Shown here piece after piece: positions 34,958 through 43,107 of a stretch of DNA of 64,000 bases. The notes beneath the pieces were generated by a model. It saw nothing but the letters and a program-made list of their open reading frames with translations, had not been told where the DNA came from and searched no databases. Source of the stretch: Clostridiales bacterium (GTDB lineage: Bacteria > Bacillota > Clostridia > Christensenellales > CAG-314); assembly GCA_022508375.1 (NCBI GenBank), contig JAFLVJ010000008.1, positions 1-64,000 on the forward strand. Direction: 5' to 3'. A program made the translations under genes and the position numbers. How positions within the stretch are numbered: position 1 is the first letter of the stretch; every line of letters begins with the position of its first letter.

Positions 34958-34997
34958 AAAATGCGCCCCATTTCCCAATGGAGCGCATTTTTTTTGT
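34958..34997. terminator. Terminator
   Basis: AAAATGCGC (34958-34966) pairs with GCGCATTTT (34983-34991), followed by T. Confidence 0.85.
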
Positions 34998-35022
34998 GTA
35001 AATAAATTGTTTTCAACTAAAC

Positions 35023-35210
35023 CGACAAGTACGGGCGTGTACCGAACTTGTCGTCCTTGCGGGGGTGCTGGGGTATGCGGCTCCCCAGCGAAAGTCAGGT
35101 TAGATAAGGGCGTGCGTCACGCCCTTCCTTGTTAGTCCGACCGTGTGGATGCGTTAGCACACGAAGTGCAAGGTTGCGTTAGTCAACCAAGTCCACGCGC
35201 GTGTGGTCGG
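35023..35210. ncRNA. Candidate structured RNA or GC-rich hairpin cluster
   Basis: 188 bases with no reading frame but dense pairing. CGACAAGT (35023-35030) / ACTTGTCG (35046-35053). GCTGGGG (35067-35073) / CCCCAGC (35083-35089). A perfect 9-bp AAGGGCGTG (35106-35114) / CACGCCCTT (35118-35126). Then a branched domain closed by CCGAC (35137-35141) / GTCGG (35206-35210) and CGTGTGGA (35142-35149) / TCCACGCG (35192-35199), holding hairpins GCAC/GTGC and GGTTG/CAACC. It is more GC-rich than its flanks. No promoter was identified, so the strand is open; on the minus strand it would be the 3' UTR of tex. Confidence 0.4.
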
Positions 35211-35214
35211 GAAA

Positions 35215-37359
35215 CTACAATTTCATCGTCAATGAAATTCTCTTCTTTTCGAGGTCAACGCTAAGCACCTTTACTTCCACGATATCGCCAACCTTTACTA
35301 CTTCAAGCGGATGCTTTACGTACTTGGTTGCGGACAGTTGCGATATATGCACAAGTCCGTCTTGGTGTACGCCGATGTCAACGAACACGCCGAAGTCGAT
35401 TACGTTACGTACGGTACCTTTCAGTATCATGCCTTCCTTGAGGTCCTTCATTTCCAGTACGTCGTTGCGTAGTATCGGCTTGGGCATTTCGTCACGCGGG
35501 TCGCGCGCGGGTTTTTCCAATTCGGATACGATATCGCGAAGCGTTAACTCGCCGACGTCCAACTCTTTTGACAGTTTATCGTAGTCGATACTGGTTTTGG
35601 ACAGTCCCTTTAAATTGCCGATATTTTCCGGAGCGATATTCAGTATGTGCATCAATTTCAAGGTTGCGTCGTAACTTTCGGGGTGGACGCTTGTTGCGTC
35701 AAGGAAGTTGTCACCGCCGCTGATACGCAAAAATCCCGCACATTGTTCGTACGCCTTTGCGCCCAGCTTGTCCACGTTGAGCAGTTGTTCGCGGTTGGTA
35801 AAACGTCCGTGCGCTTCGCGGTAGGTTACAATATTTTTAGCTATGGCGCTTGTAACGCCGGATACGTACTGTAGCAGTGGAGCGCTTGCTGTGTTCAAAT
35901 CTACGCCAACTTTGTTTACGCAGTCTTCTACAACGCCTTCAAGCGTTTCGCCGAGCTTCTTTTGGTTCATGTCGTGCTGGTATTGACCTACGCCAATGGA
36001 CTTGGGGTCGATTTTTACCAGTTCGGACAGCGGGTCCTGAAGTCTGCGGGCAATACTGGCGGCACTACGTTGTCCCACGTCGAAGGTGGGGAATTCTTCC
36101 GTTGCAAGTTTGCTTGCCGAATATACAGACGCGCCTGCTTCGTTTACGATGACGTACTGTACGGGAAGTCCCGTTTCGTGCAACATTTCTACTATTACCT
36201 GTTCGCTCTCGCGCGATGCTGTGCCGTTACCCAAAGATATAAGCGTGATGTTGTAATTTTTGATAAGTTGTTGAAGGGTCAACTTTGCCTTGGCAATCTT
36301 TTCGGGGGTGGTGGGAGCGGTGGGATAAATTACCGTCGTGTCCAACACCTTGCCCGTTGCGTCAACAACGGCAAGCTTACAACCCGTGCGGAATGCAGGG
36401 TCCCATCCAAGTACAACCTGACCGACAATGGGCGGTTGCATAAGCAGTTGCTCGAGGTTCTTGCCAAATACGGCAATAGCGCCTTCTTCCGCCTTTTCGG
36501 TGAGCATGTTGCGTATTTCCGTTGCGATACTGGGTTCAATCAGACGAGAGTAACTGTCGGCAATTGCCTGCTTGAGCAGTTCCTCGGTGTGTACGTTTTG
36601 ACGGGTAATGACGTGGCGCACGAGGTAGTCGTTGATGAGTTCAACGGGGGCGACAATCTTGACGGTCAGTACCTTTTCCGTCTCGCCACGGTTGACGGCA
36701 AGTACGCGGTGACCTTGAATCTTGGTTATATCTTCTTCGTAGCTGTAGTAGTTGTCGTACACGGTTTTTACTTCCGGCTTCTTGGCAACGGAAGTTATCT
36801 TACCCAAACGGAAAGTGAGGTCACGTATTGCCGTGCGGTACGTTGCGTCGTCGGAGATGACTTCCGCAATAATATCCAGTGCACCCTGAACAGCATCCTC
36901 CGCCGTTTCTACGCCCTTTTCGGGATTGATGTATTCAACGGCAGTTTCAATTACCGGTTTGTCTGTAGCCTGCATGAGAATAATATTTGCAAGCGGTTCC
37001 AAGCCCTTTTCCTTGGCGATGGTTGCCCGTGTTCTACGCTTGGGACGGTAGGGACGGTACAAGTCGTCAACGGCAACTTGTGTTTCCGCGTTTTCGATTT
37101 GCTCGCGCAGTTCGTCCGTAAGCATACCTTGCTCCTCGATGCTCTTGAGCACTTGTGCTTTCTTTTCTTCGAGGTTGCGCAGGTAATTCAGGCGTTCGTT
37201 AAGCTTACGCAGTTGTTCGTCGTTCAGCTGTCCCGTGGCTTCCTTGCGGTAACGGGAAATAAAGGGGATTGTGTTGCCTTCGTCAATGAGATTGACCGCA
37301 GCTTCTACCTGCCACTTTGCTACTTGCAATTCTTCGGTAATTTTTTGAATGATGTCCAT
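35215..37359 (-). CDS. tex: Tex family RNA-binding transcription accessory protein
   Basis: 714 residues from the ATG at 37359, behind AGGAGC; the frame extends 43 codons further upstream without a ribosome site. Domains in order: N-terminal Tex helical domain (about 1-190, TIPFISRYRKEATGQL), YqgF-like RNase H fold (about 315-430, GWDPAFRTGCKLAVVD), helix-hairpin-helix pairs (about 480-560, LNTASAPLLQYVSGV), and an S1 RNA-binding domain (about 635-712, GVHQDGLVHISQLS). Tex binds nucleic acid and affects transcription and ribosome-associated RNA handling. It is divergent from the Cys/His-repeat lipoprotein. Confidence 0.96.
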   Translation of the reverse strand: MDIIQKITEELQVAKWQVEAAVNLIDEGNTIPFISRYRKEATGQLNDEQLRKLNERLNYLRNLEEKKAQVLKSIEEQGMLTDELREQIENAETQVAVDDLYRPYRPKRRTRATIAKEKGLEPLANIILMQATDKPVIETAVEYINPEKGVETAEDAVQGALDIIAEVISDDATYRTAIRDLTFRLGKITSVAKKPEVKTVYDNYYSYEEDITKIQGHRVLAVNRGETEKVLTVKIVAPVELINDYLVRHVITRQNVHTEELLKQAIADSYSRLIEPSIATEIRNMLTEKAEEGAIAVFGKNLEQLLMQPPIVGQVVLGWDPAFRTGCKLAVVDATGKVLDTTVIYPTAPTTPEKIAKAKLTLQQLIKNYNITLISLGNGTASRESEQVIVEMLHETGLPVQYVIVNEAGASVYSASKLATEEFPTFDVGQRSAASIARRLQDPLSELVKIDPKSIGVGQYQHDMNQKKLGETLEGVVEDCVNKVGVDLNTASAPLLQYVSGVTSAIAKNIVTYREAHGRFTNREQLLNVDKLGAKAYEQCAGFLRISGGDNFLDATSVHPESYDATLKLMHILNIAPENIGNLKGLSKTSIDYDKLSKELDVGELTLRDIVSELEKPARDPRDEMPKPILRNDVLEMKDLKEGMILKGTVRNVIDFGVFVDIGVHQDGLVHISQLSATKYVKHPLEVVKVGDIVEVKVLSVDLEKKRISLTMKL

Positions 37360-37521
37360 GTTGTTGCTCCTGTTTTTACGTAAATTTTTGTGCCGCTCAA
37401 TGTCAATGCGAGTGGCTGTTTGGTTGAATTGTTGCCAACTTTTATTATAACAAATTATATCTTTTTTTGCAATGGTAAACATATACAAAATACCTATATT
37501 TTTTTATAACTATTTACCTAT

Positions 37522-37550
37522 TTGACAACCTTGGCGGGCATTGATATAAT
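37522..37550 (+). promoter_or_regulatory. Consensus promoter of the Cys/His-repeat lipoprotein gene
   Basis: TTGACA at 37522-37527 and TATAAT at 37545-37550 with a 17-base spacer: a perfect SigA promoter. Its -10 ends seven bases before the ATG at 37558, so the message should begin at or next to the start codon. Confidence 0.85.
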
Positions 37551-37557
37551 ATTAAGT

Positions 37558-38781
37558 ATGAAAAAACTACTGACAATTGTACTGTGTCTGACTCTTGTCG
37601 TTTGTATGGTTGGCGTATTTGTCGGTTGTCAATTCCTGCCGAGCAACACTCCTCCCATCCCGACTCCCGAGCCGGATCCGGACCCGAAACCTAACCCCGA
37701 TCCGAAACCGGATCCTGACCCCGGGCCCGACCCTGAGCCACCGCATCAACATTCGTTTGAAATTGAGTGGACGAGCGACGAGGAGTATCACTGGCACAAA
37801 GCGTTATGTGAACACACCGAACTGATAAGCGATAAGGACAAGCATATCTTTGACGAGAATGGCAAGTGCTCCGTTTGTCAGTATCAGGTGGAGCAGGATC
37901 CCGATCCTGTCAATCCCCAGCCCGAACCGCACAAGCACGACTTCGTGGTGTACGAAATTCGTCTTGACTCTCACTTGATGGAGTGCGAATGTGGCGAAGG
38001 CAATGAGGAAGATCACCTTTACGATGACGACGGTGTTTGCACGGTATGCGGCGCCATGGATCATGAACACGTCTATGAGTACTACACGGACTATATATAT
38101 GACGTGGATATGCACTGCGTCGTGTGTGAATGCGGTGTGGTAGGTTTGTATGAAATGCACGAATATAAACAAGATGAAGACGTTTGTATATTGTGTAACG
38201 CTTTAAGGCATCAACACGACTTGAGTTATATGGGCGAAAGTGACGAACTGTATCACTACATGCAGTGCGCAACATGTTTCAAGTGGCTTTCGCAAGAACA
38301 CGACTGTATTGATGAGGAGCCTTGTTCCGTATGCGGATACGTGCTTCACGAACACATGTGGACGGTGGTGGAAATTGCCAGCGTAGATGAACATATAATT
38401 CAGTGCGATATATGTGGGCTTTTAGACTTGCAAGAGCACGAATTTGGCGAAGACGAAATCTGCTTGCAGTGCGGTTCAGTCAAGCACAATCATCACTGGG
38501 TGTGGAACGAAGAAACGTTTGGCAACATTCACGGTCTGTACTGCGAGGACTGTGGCGGAATATCTTTCGAACAACACGTGTTTGAGGATGACAGTAAAAC
38601 CTGTTCCGTTTGTGGCGCGCCACCGCACGAACATCATTGGGAGTGTAACGGTGAATGCAAGATTACTGACAACTACCATCAGGTGTACTGCGAGGAATGT
38701 GGCGAAAGCGGTTGGCAACAACACACCTACGATATAAACGGCGTCTGTACCAAATGCGGAAAACACAGAAAATACGAATAA
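37558..38781 (+). CDS. Surface lipoprotein with Cys/His zinc-ribbon-like repeats
   Basis: 407 residues. Signal peptide with lipobox VGC at about residues 20-22, then a Pro/Asp-rich spacer (about 30-60). After it come about seven repeats of about 48 residues, each with paired HxH, a central CxxC or CxCG, a His, and a terminal C-S-V-C-G-like pair. The spacing suggests that each repeat can bind one or two zinc ions. The same style of CxxC repeat occurs in the giant lipoprotein at 7119-12572. No enzyme domain. It may bind metal or act as an adhesin or spacer. The start codon follows the promoter directly, with no Shine-Dalgarno. Confidence 0.8.
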   Translation: MKKLLTIVLCLTLVVCMVGVFVGCQFLPSNTPPIPTPEPDPDPKPNPDPKPDPDPGPDPEPPHQHSFEIEWTSDEEYHWHKALCEHTELISDKDKHIFDENGKCSVCQYQVEQDPDPVNPQPEPHKHDFVVYEIRLDSHLMECECGEGNEEDHLYDDDGVCTVCGAMDHEHVYEYYTDYIYDVDMHCVVCECGVVGLYEMHEYKQDEDVCILCNALRHQHDLSYMGESDELYHYMQCATCFKWLSQEHDCIDEEPCSVCGYVLHEHMWTVVEIASVDEHIIQCDICGLLDLQEHEFGEDEICLQCGSVKHNHHWVWNEETFGNIHGLYCEDCGGISFEQHVFEDDSKTCSVCGAPPHEHHWECNGECKITDNYHQVYCEECGESGWQQHTYDINGVCTKCGKHRKYE

Positions 38782-38790
38782 AACTACAAG

Positions 38791-38820
38791 CTTCCCTTGG
38801 TTTAGTCAAGGGAAGTTTTT
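38791..38820 (+). terminator. Terminator of the Cys/His lipoprotein gene
   Basis: CTTCCCTTG (38791-38799) / CAAGGGAAG (38807-38815), followed by five T. Confidence 0.82.
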
Positions 38821-38827
38821 GTATTAA

Positions 38828-38857
38828 AAAAGGTTCCCAATCAAAGGGGAACCTTTT
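38828..38857 (-). terminator. glyS terminator
   Basis: AAAAGGTTCCC (38828-38838) / GGGAACCTTTT (38847-38857). It ends 15 bases from the glyS stop on the minus strand. Confidence 0.8.
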
Positions 38858-38871
38858 ACAATTTGTGTAAA

Positions 38872-40260
38872 TTAGTAAATAAATATCTTTTTCTTCAAGT
38901 AACTCTTGAGGCTGCGAATTGGTACGCGCTCCTGTTGCATGGTGTCACGGTCTCTGACAGTTACGCAACGGTCCACTTCGGTGTCGAAGTCCACGGTGAT
39001 ACAGTAGGGCGTTCCGATTTCGTCCTGACGGCGGTAGCGTTTGCCGATACTGCCTGCTTCGTCGTAGTCGCAGGTAAATTCCTTGAGTAGGCTGTTGTAA
39101 ATCTTGGTAGCTTTGTCGCCCAATTTCTTGGATAGTGGCAACACGCACGCCTTGAAGGGCGCAAGCTCGGGGTGAAGGTGAAGTACAATGCGCGTATCGC
39201 CTTCGCCAACTTCCTCTTCGTCGTAGGCATTGGTAAGGAAAGCAAGGAACGCTCTGTCCGCGCCAAGACTGGGTTCGATTACGTATGGGATATAACGTTC
39301 GTTGGTTACGGGGTCGGTGTAGTCAAGCGTTTCGCCGCTTGTTTCCGAGTGACGGGTAAGGTCGTAGTCGGTACGGTCGGCAATTCCCCACAGCTCGCCC
39401 CAACCGAACGGGAACTTAACTTCGAAGTCGGTGGTTGCCTTGCTGTAGAAGCACAGTTCGTCCTTGTCATGGTCCCTGAGACGCAAGTTTTCTTCCTTCA
39501 TGCCGAGGTCCAGTAGCCACTGTTTGCAGAAGTTCTTCCAGTAGTTGAACCACTCAAGATCCTCGCCCGGCTTGCAGAAAAATTCCAGCTCCATCTGCTC
39601 AAATTCGCGCGTACGGAAGATGAAGTTGCCCGGCGTGATTTCGTTGCGGAAGGATTTACCTATCTGACCGATACCGAAGGGCAGTTTTCTGCGGGTGGTG
39701 CGGCAAACGTTTTTGAAATTGACAAATATTCCTTGCGCCGTTTCGGGACGGAGATATACCGTCGAAGTGGAACTTTCCGTAACGCCGATAAATGTCTTGA
39801 ACATAAGGTTGAACTTACGAATGGGCGTAAAGTCGCACTTTCCGCACACGGGACAGTGAATTTCGTGCTCTTTGATATATTCGGACATCTGTTCGTCGGA
39901 CATACCTGCAACGGTATTGGGCAAATTGTGCTTTGCTTGGTATTCCTCAATGAGGTTGTCTGCGCGGTAACGGGTTTTGCAACCTTTGCAGTCCATCAAC
40001 GGATCGCTGAAACCGCCTAGGTGTCCGCTTGCTTCCCACGTTTTTGGGTTCATGAGAATAGCGGTGTCAAGTCCGACGTTTAACGGATTTTCCTTGACAA
40101 ACTTTCTGTACCACACCTGCTTGATGTTGTTTTTCATTTCTACGCCTAGCGGACCGTAGTCCCACGAGTTTGAAAGTCCGCCGTAAATTTCGCTTCCTGC
40201 GTAGATGAATCCGCGACCCTTGCACAAATTTACCAGTTTGTCCATTGTTAGTTCAGCCAT
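38872..40260 (-). CDS. glyS: Glycyl-tRNA synthetase, alpha2 type
   Basis: Charges tRNA-Gly. 462 residues, the single-chain dimeric form, not the alpha/beta tetramer type GlyQ-GlyS. Class II motif 1 region with [13 protein letters not shown] (residues 24-36), motif 2 [25 protein letters not shown] (near 190-213), and motif 3 in the [12 protein letters not shown] block (near 335). A four-Cys zinc knuckle (CKGCKTRY...CPVCGKCD) lies at about residues 95-145. The ribosome site GAGGAG lies 8 bases upstream. No T-box leader is seen in the roughly 85-base transcript leader. Confidence 0.97.
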   Translation of the reverse strand: MAELTMDKLVNLCKGRGFIYAGSEIYGGLSNSWDYGPLGVEMKNNIKQVWYRKFVKENPLNVGLDTAILMNPKTWEASGHLGGFSDPLMDCKGCKTRYRADNLIEEYQAKHNLPNTVAGMSDEQMSEYIKEHEIHCPVCGKCDFTPIRKFNLMFKTFIGVTESSTSTVYLRPETAQGIFVNFKNVCRTTRRKLPFGIGQIGKSFRNEITPGNFIFRTREFEQMELEFFCKPGEDLEWFNYWKNFCKQWLLDLGMKEENLRLRDHDKDELCFYSKATTDFEVKFPFGWGELWGIADRTDYDLTRHSETSGETLDYTDPVTNERYIPYVIEPSLGADRAFLAFLTNAYDEEEVGEGDTRIVLHLHPELAPFKACVLPLSKKLGDKATKIYNSLLKEFTCDYDEAGSIGKRYRRQDEIGTPYCITVDFDTEVDRCVTVRDRDTMQQERVPIRSLKSYLKKKIFIY

Positions 40261-40343
40261 AATTTTTCTCCTCGTTCATTCTGCGTGTGGCGCAATATTC
40301 TTCGCGCACAACACACAAAACAATTTAAATATATTGTAGTTTC

Positions 40344-40372
40344 ATTCTAAAATCTTGTAACAAATTTGTCAA
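40344..40372 (-). promoter_or_regulatory. glyS promoter
   Basis: On the minus strand TTGACA (40372-40367), a 17-base spacer and TAGAAT (40349-40344). Confidence 0.75.
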
Positions 40373-40426
40373 GTAAGTTATTACAATCTTATACCTATAT
40401 ATTTGCAATGAATGATGTTGTAAGGA

Positions 40427-40455
40427 TTGTATTGTATGGTACAATGTGGTACAAT
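40427..40455 (+). promoter_or_regulatory. Promoter of the DUF2804 gene
   Basis: TTGTAT at 40427-40432 and TACAAT at 40450-40455 with a 17-base spacer. GGTACAAT is repeated directly (40438-40445 and 40448-40455). Confidence 0.6.
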
Positions 40456-40489
40456 AATATTAAACTATACACTGTGAAAAAGGCTGACT

Positions 40490-41497
40490 ATGCAAAACGA
40501 AATTACACAATCTACACAACTACTGGACAAACGGGGCAATCTTGCGACGGCGGGATACGCTACACACATGAATTTTGTCTATAACAAAAAGGACGTAAAA
40601 AGGCAAAACCGTCTAAAGGAATGGGATTTTTACCAAATCCACTTTGACGACAGGTACGTGTTGCAACTGACCTTCGGTCACGTTTCCTATGCTATGCAGA
40701 TTGCGGTTACGCTGTTGGATTTACAAACGGGTGACAAGCGTACATCAGGCAAGATGACGTTAGCAAGTCAAGAGGTCAAGGACAACATGCCCACTAACCC
40801 CGAAGTGGAGCACACGCTCAAGTATTACAGTGACGATATGCACGTTTTGTTTGACGTGACGGACAAATACCGTCGTCTTGCCTTCACTCAAACAGACGCC
40901 TTGGGTGTAAAGGCGGAAGTCAACTTGTTTTTGACCAACGTTAGCAAAACTAAAGAAAAGATGGTAATTGCTACACCGTTTTTCAAAAAAGGTCAATTTT
41001 ACCTCAACTACAAGGAAAATTGTTTTGTTGTAAACGGTCACTGTCGTATCGATGATATGTGTTACCGGATAAACAACGGATTTGGACTGTTGGACTGGGG
41101 TAGAGGCGTTTGGCCATATCACCACAGTTGGATTTGGGGCAATGGTGGGACGCTTGTCAACGGCAAGCACTTCGGTTTCAATATAGGTTGGGGCTTCGGC
41201 AACACCGAGCAAGCTACTGAAAATATGTTTTTCTACAATAATAAGGCGTACAAGCTTGGCACAGTTACCGAAACGAAAGTTGGCGACAATTACCGTTATC
41301 AGGACGATGCAGGACGGTTTGTATTTGACGTGGAGTTTGTTCACGATCACTTTACCAAGACGAAATTGCTTTGGGTCAACAACCAATGTCATCAATTGTA
41401 CGGCAAGTGGAGCGGTTACGTAATTTTAGACGACGGAACCAAGCTGGACGTGCCACCTTTTATAGCTTTCTGTGAACACGCAGACAACAATTGGTAA
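40490..41497 (+). CDS. DUF2804 family protein
   Basis: 335 residues. Members of this family are predicted beta-rich, lipocalin-like cytoplasmic proteins of unknown role. Visible marks are an N-terminal LLDKRGNLATAGYAT, FFKKGQFYLNYKENCFVVNG near residue 165, and the central DWGRGVWPYHHSWIWGNG block near 205, the most conserved part of the family. The end is complete (VPPFIAFCEHADNNW). The ribosome site is weak (AAAAAGG). Single gene; a dispersed repeat begins right after the stop. Confidence 0.82.
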   Translation: MQNEITQSTQLLDKRGNLATAGYATHMNFVYNKKDVKRQNRLKEWDFYQIHFDDRYVLQLTFGHVSYAMQIAVTLLDLQTGDKRTSGKMTLASQEVKDNMPTNPEVEHTLKYYSDDMHVLFDVTDKYRRLAFTQTDALGVKAEVNLFLTNVSKTKEKMVIATPFFKKGQFYLNYKENCFVVNGHCRIDDMCYRINNGFGLLDWGRGVWPYHHSWIWGNGGTLVNGKHFGFNIGWGFGNTEQATENMFFYNNKAYKLGTVTETKVGDNYRYQDDAGRFVFDVEFVHDHFTKTKLLWVNNQCHQLYGKWSGYVILDDGTKLDVPPFIAFCEHADNNW

Positions 41498-41560
41498 TTT
41501 GAGTCGCATAAGCCTTGTAATACTTTGTTAAACTGCGCTTTTATGCAGGATTCGCGTTGA
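41498..41560 (+). repeat. Dispersed 3'-end repeat, degenerate copy A
   Basis: It starts with TTTGAGTCG immediately after the DUF2804 stop and contains GTAATACTTTGTTAAACTGC, the family core. The middle palindrome and right end are missing or too decayed to place, so the end is approximate. Confidence 0.5.
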
Positions 41561-41590
41561 GGTGGGCTTGTTAATTGAAATAAAACGAAT

Positions 41591-41618
41591 GGGTAGAGAT
41601 GAAATGTCTCTACCCTTT
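41591..41618. terminator. Terminator of spoIIID
   Basis: GGGTAGAGA (41591-41599) / TCTCTACCC (41607-41615), overlapping the spoIIID stop. Usable on both strands. Confidence 0.7.
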
Positions 41619-41858
41619 ATATTTACGTTTTGTTGCTTCGCCACCGCGTAGATATCTTGCATCCCAGTTATCTGTCAACACAATCGCAACCTTGTCGTAC
41701 AGTTGTTTGTCAATTTTCGGTAGCCGCTCGCTCAAATCTTTGTGAGCGGTGGACTTGCTAACACAATAAACACGCGCAACGTCCCTCACGGTGCATTTAT
41801 TTTCTAATACGTAATTTGCTACGTCTTGTACCCGTTCGCAAATATATGACTTCATCAT
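41610..41858 (-). CDS. spoIIID: Sporulation transcriptional regulator SpoIIID
   Basis: Mother-cell DNA-binding protein that switches SigE-dependent genes on or off. 82 residues, full length. Helix-turn-helix TVRDVARVYCVSKSTAHKDL (residues 23-42) and the C-terminal basic segment LRGGEATKRKYKG match the family closely. The ribosome site GGAG is close to the ATG pair; either of two adjacent ATGs may be used. It is a single gene, divergent from the rubredoxin gene. Confidence 0.95.
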   Translation of the reverse strand: MMKSYICERVQDVANYVLENKCTVRDVARVYCVSKSTAHKDLSERLPKIDKQLYDKVAIVLTDNWDARYLRGGEATKRKYKG

Positions 41859-41982
41859 CTACTCCGACAGTGTAGTATATTGTCGATATATTCCGAATTA
41901 TGCCATTTTGTTGCAATCGGTTGCTAGTTGCTTACTGTCGTTTGGTTCATTAAATGCAAACGGTACGAAAATTTGCGTAATA

Positions 41983-42026
41983 TTTGTTTAAACAAACTTT
42001 ACAAAATACGTCAATGGTGATATGAT
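41983..42026 (+). promoter_or_regulatory. Rubredoxin promoter with an abutting 14-bp palindrome
   Basis: TTTACA at 41998-42003 and TATGAT at 42021-42026 with a 17-base spacer. A perfect palindrome TTTGTTTAAACAAA (41983-41996) ends one base before the -35. It is a plausible regulator site for an oxidative-stress gene. Confidence 0.6.
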
Positions 42027-42067
42027 AGAATTATCGTAAAAAATACTTTACCAAAGGAGAAACAATT

Positions 42068-42181
42068 ATGAAAAAATGGGTTTGCACAGTGTGCGGTTAC
42101 ATTCACGAAGGCGATGAAGCGCCCGAAGTTTGCCCTCTTTGCGGAGTGGGAGCAGAGGATTTCCAAGAAGTAGAAGAATAG
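42068..42181 (+). CDS. Rubredoxin-like protein, 37 residues
   Basis: A small iron-sulfur electron carrier. It reads MKKWVCTVCGYIHEG and later CPLCGVG: four cysteines as CxxC near residues 6-9 and 22-25, spaced like the rubredoxin domain of rubrerythrins and shorter than free rubredoxins (about 52-54 residues). AAGGAG lies 11 bases ahead. It precedes the reverse rubrerythrin gene by 103 bases and resembles that protein's N-terminal domain, so it may pass electrons to it or be a duplicated domain. Confidence 0.88.
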   Translation: MKKWVCTVCGYIHEGDEAPEVCPLCGVGAEDFQEVEE

Positions 42182-42284
42182 TTTGATGTGGTATAATCTT
42201 CGCAAGACTTTGTGCTCGCTTTTACCACCTTAAACGGAATAACGATATCAATCAAGTTTACAACAATAAAAGGAGAACTAAATT

Positions 42285-42827
42285 ATGAAATTTGTATGTT
42301 CAGTATGCGGATATGTTCACGAAGGAAACGAAGCTCCGGATAAATGCCCTCAATGCAAGGCTCCCAAGGCTAAATTTGTTTCTCAGGCTGAGGAAATGAG
42401 TTGGGCGGCAGAGCACGTTGTTGGCGTTGCAAAGGGCGTTCCCCAAGATATCATTGACGACCTTAGAATGAACTTCAACGGCGAATGCAGCGAAGTTGGT
42501 ATGTATCTTGCTATGGCTCGCGTTGCTTTCCGCGAGGGTTATCCCGAAATCGGTCTGTATTGGGAAAAGGCTGCTTATGAAGAAGCAGAACATGCAGCTA
42601 AGTTTGCCGAATTGCTTGGTGAAGTAGTAACAGACAGCACCGCCAAGAATCTTCAAATGCGTATCGAAGCGGAAAACGGTGCAACAATGGGCAAAACACA
42701 ACTTGCTAAGCGCGCTAAAGAGCTTAACTTGGACGCAATACACGACACCGTACACGAAATGGCTCGCGACGAAGCCCGTCACGGCAAGGCTTTTTTAGGG
42801 TTGTATAATAGATACTTCAAAAAGTGA
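42285..42827 (+). CDS. Reverse rubrerythrin, with a 3' end supplied by an inserted element
   Basis: A non-heme di-iron peroxidase that removes hydrogen peroxide. 180 residues. The rubredoxin domain ([10 protein letters not shown]...CPQCKAPK, residues 4-27) comes first and the ferritin-like domain second, the domain order of Clostridium reverse rubrerythrins. Di-iron ligands are visible in GECSE, EEAEH and DEARH. From 42742 onward the coding sequence lies inside a 5-kb integrative element and includes the last iron motif. The host's own last 28 codons remain at 47694-47779. The join leaves the protein complete, differing only by Leu for Gln in [12 protein letters not shown]. Last codons are more AT-rich than the rest. 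Confidence 0.93.
   Translation: MKFVCSVCGYVHEGNEAPDKCPQCKAPKAKFVSQAEEMSWAAEHVVGVAKGVPQDIIDDLRMNFNGECSEVGMYLAMARVAFREGYPEIGLYWEKAAYEEAEHAAKFAELLGEVVTDSTAKNLQMRIEAENGATMGKTQLAKRAKELNLDAIHDTVHEMARDEARHGKAFLGLYNRYFKK
42742..42763 (+). repeat. Left attachment core (attL)
   Basis: ACGACACCGTACACGAAATG plus GC: 22 bases identical to 47694-47715. After it both sequences stay related but differ at third codon positions. Confidence 0.8.
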
Positions 42828-42853
42828 TTCAATACATAATTTGAATAGTGCAG

Positions 42854-42883
42854 GGGAGTAGGCTCAGTTGCTTACTCCCTTTG
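42854..42883 (+). terminator. Terminator after the rebuilt rubrerythrin gene
   Basis: GGGAGTA (42854-42860) / TACTCCC (42873-42879) followed by TTTG. It belongs to the element. Confidence 0.65.
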
Positions 42884-42893
42884 TTGTTGGAAT

Positions 42894-42960
42894 AAAAGTG
42901 GAAAGTTGTTAATCTACTTTACTGAATTTGCCCCAAAAGTGGAAATTGAAAAAGTGGAGA
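42894..42960 (+). repeat. Left-end repeats, candidate integrase arm sites
   Basis: AAAAGTGGAAAGT at 42894-42906 is identical to 47579-47591 near the right end. A related AAAAGTGGAAAT lies at 42935-42946. GAAATTGAAAAAGT at 42942-42955 occurs inverted at 47546-47559. Confidence 0.55.
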
Positions 42961-43107
42961 GTGGTTGTAAGCAATTCTTTGGTTGCTTAGCAAGGTTTTT
43001 TGCCTTGCGGTGGTGGTCTGATAGAATAGTTGACTAAAAGTTGTTTGTTCATATTTTTCCTCCTGTTTTGTAATAAAAAAGACAGCTAATTTTGCTGTCT
43101 TATACGG

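Noticed and set aside
35962-37383. A 473-codon open frame on the plus strand opposite tex
   Set aside because: Its whole length mirrors tex, which has clear Tex, YqgF, HhH and S1 domains. The antisense product is Cys- and Val-rich with no recognisable domain and no ribosome site.
37678-37744. Short tandem repeats in the Pro/Asp spacer read as a possible CRISPR or VNTR
   Set aside because: The units are codon repeats of a low-complexity protein linker with no spacers. No CRISPR array or cas gene was seen anywhere in the window.
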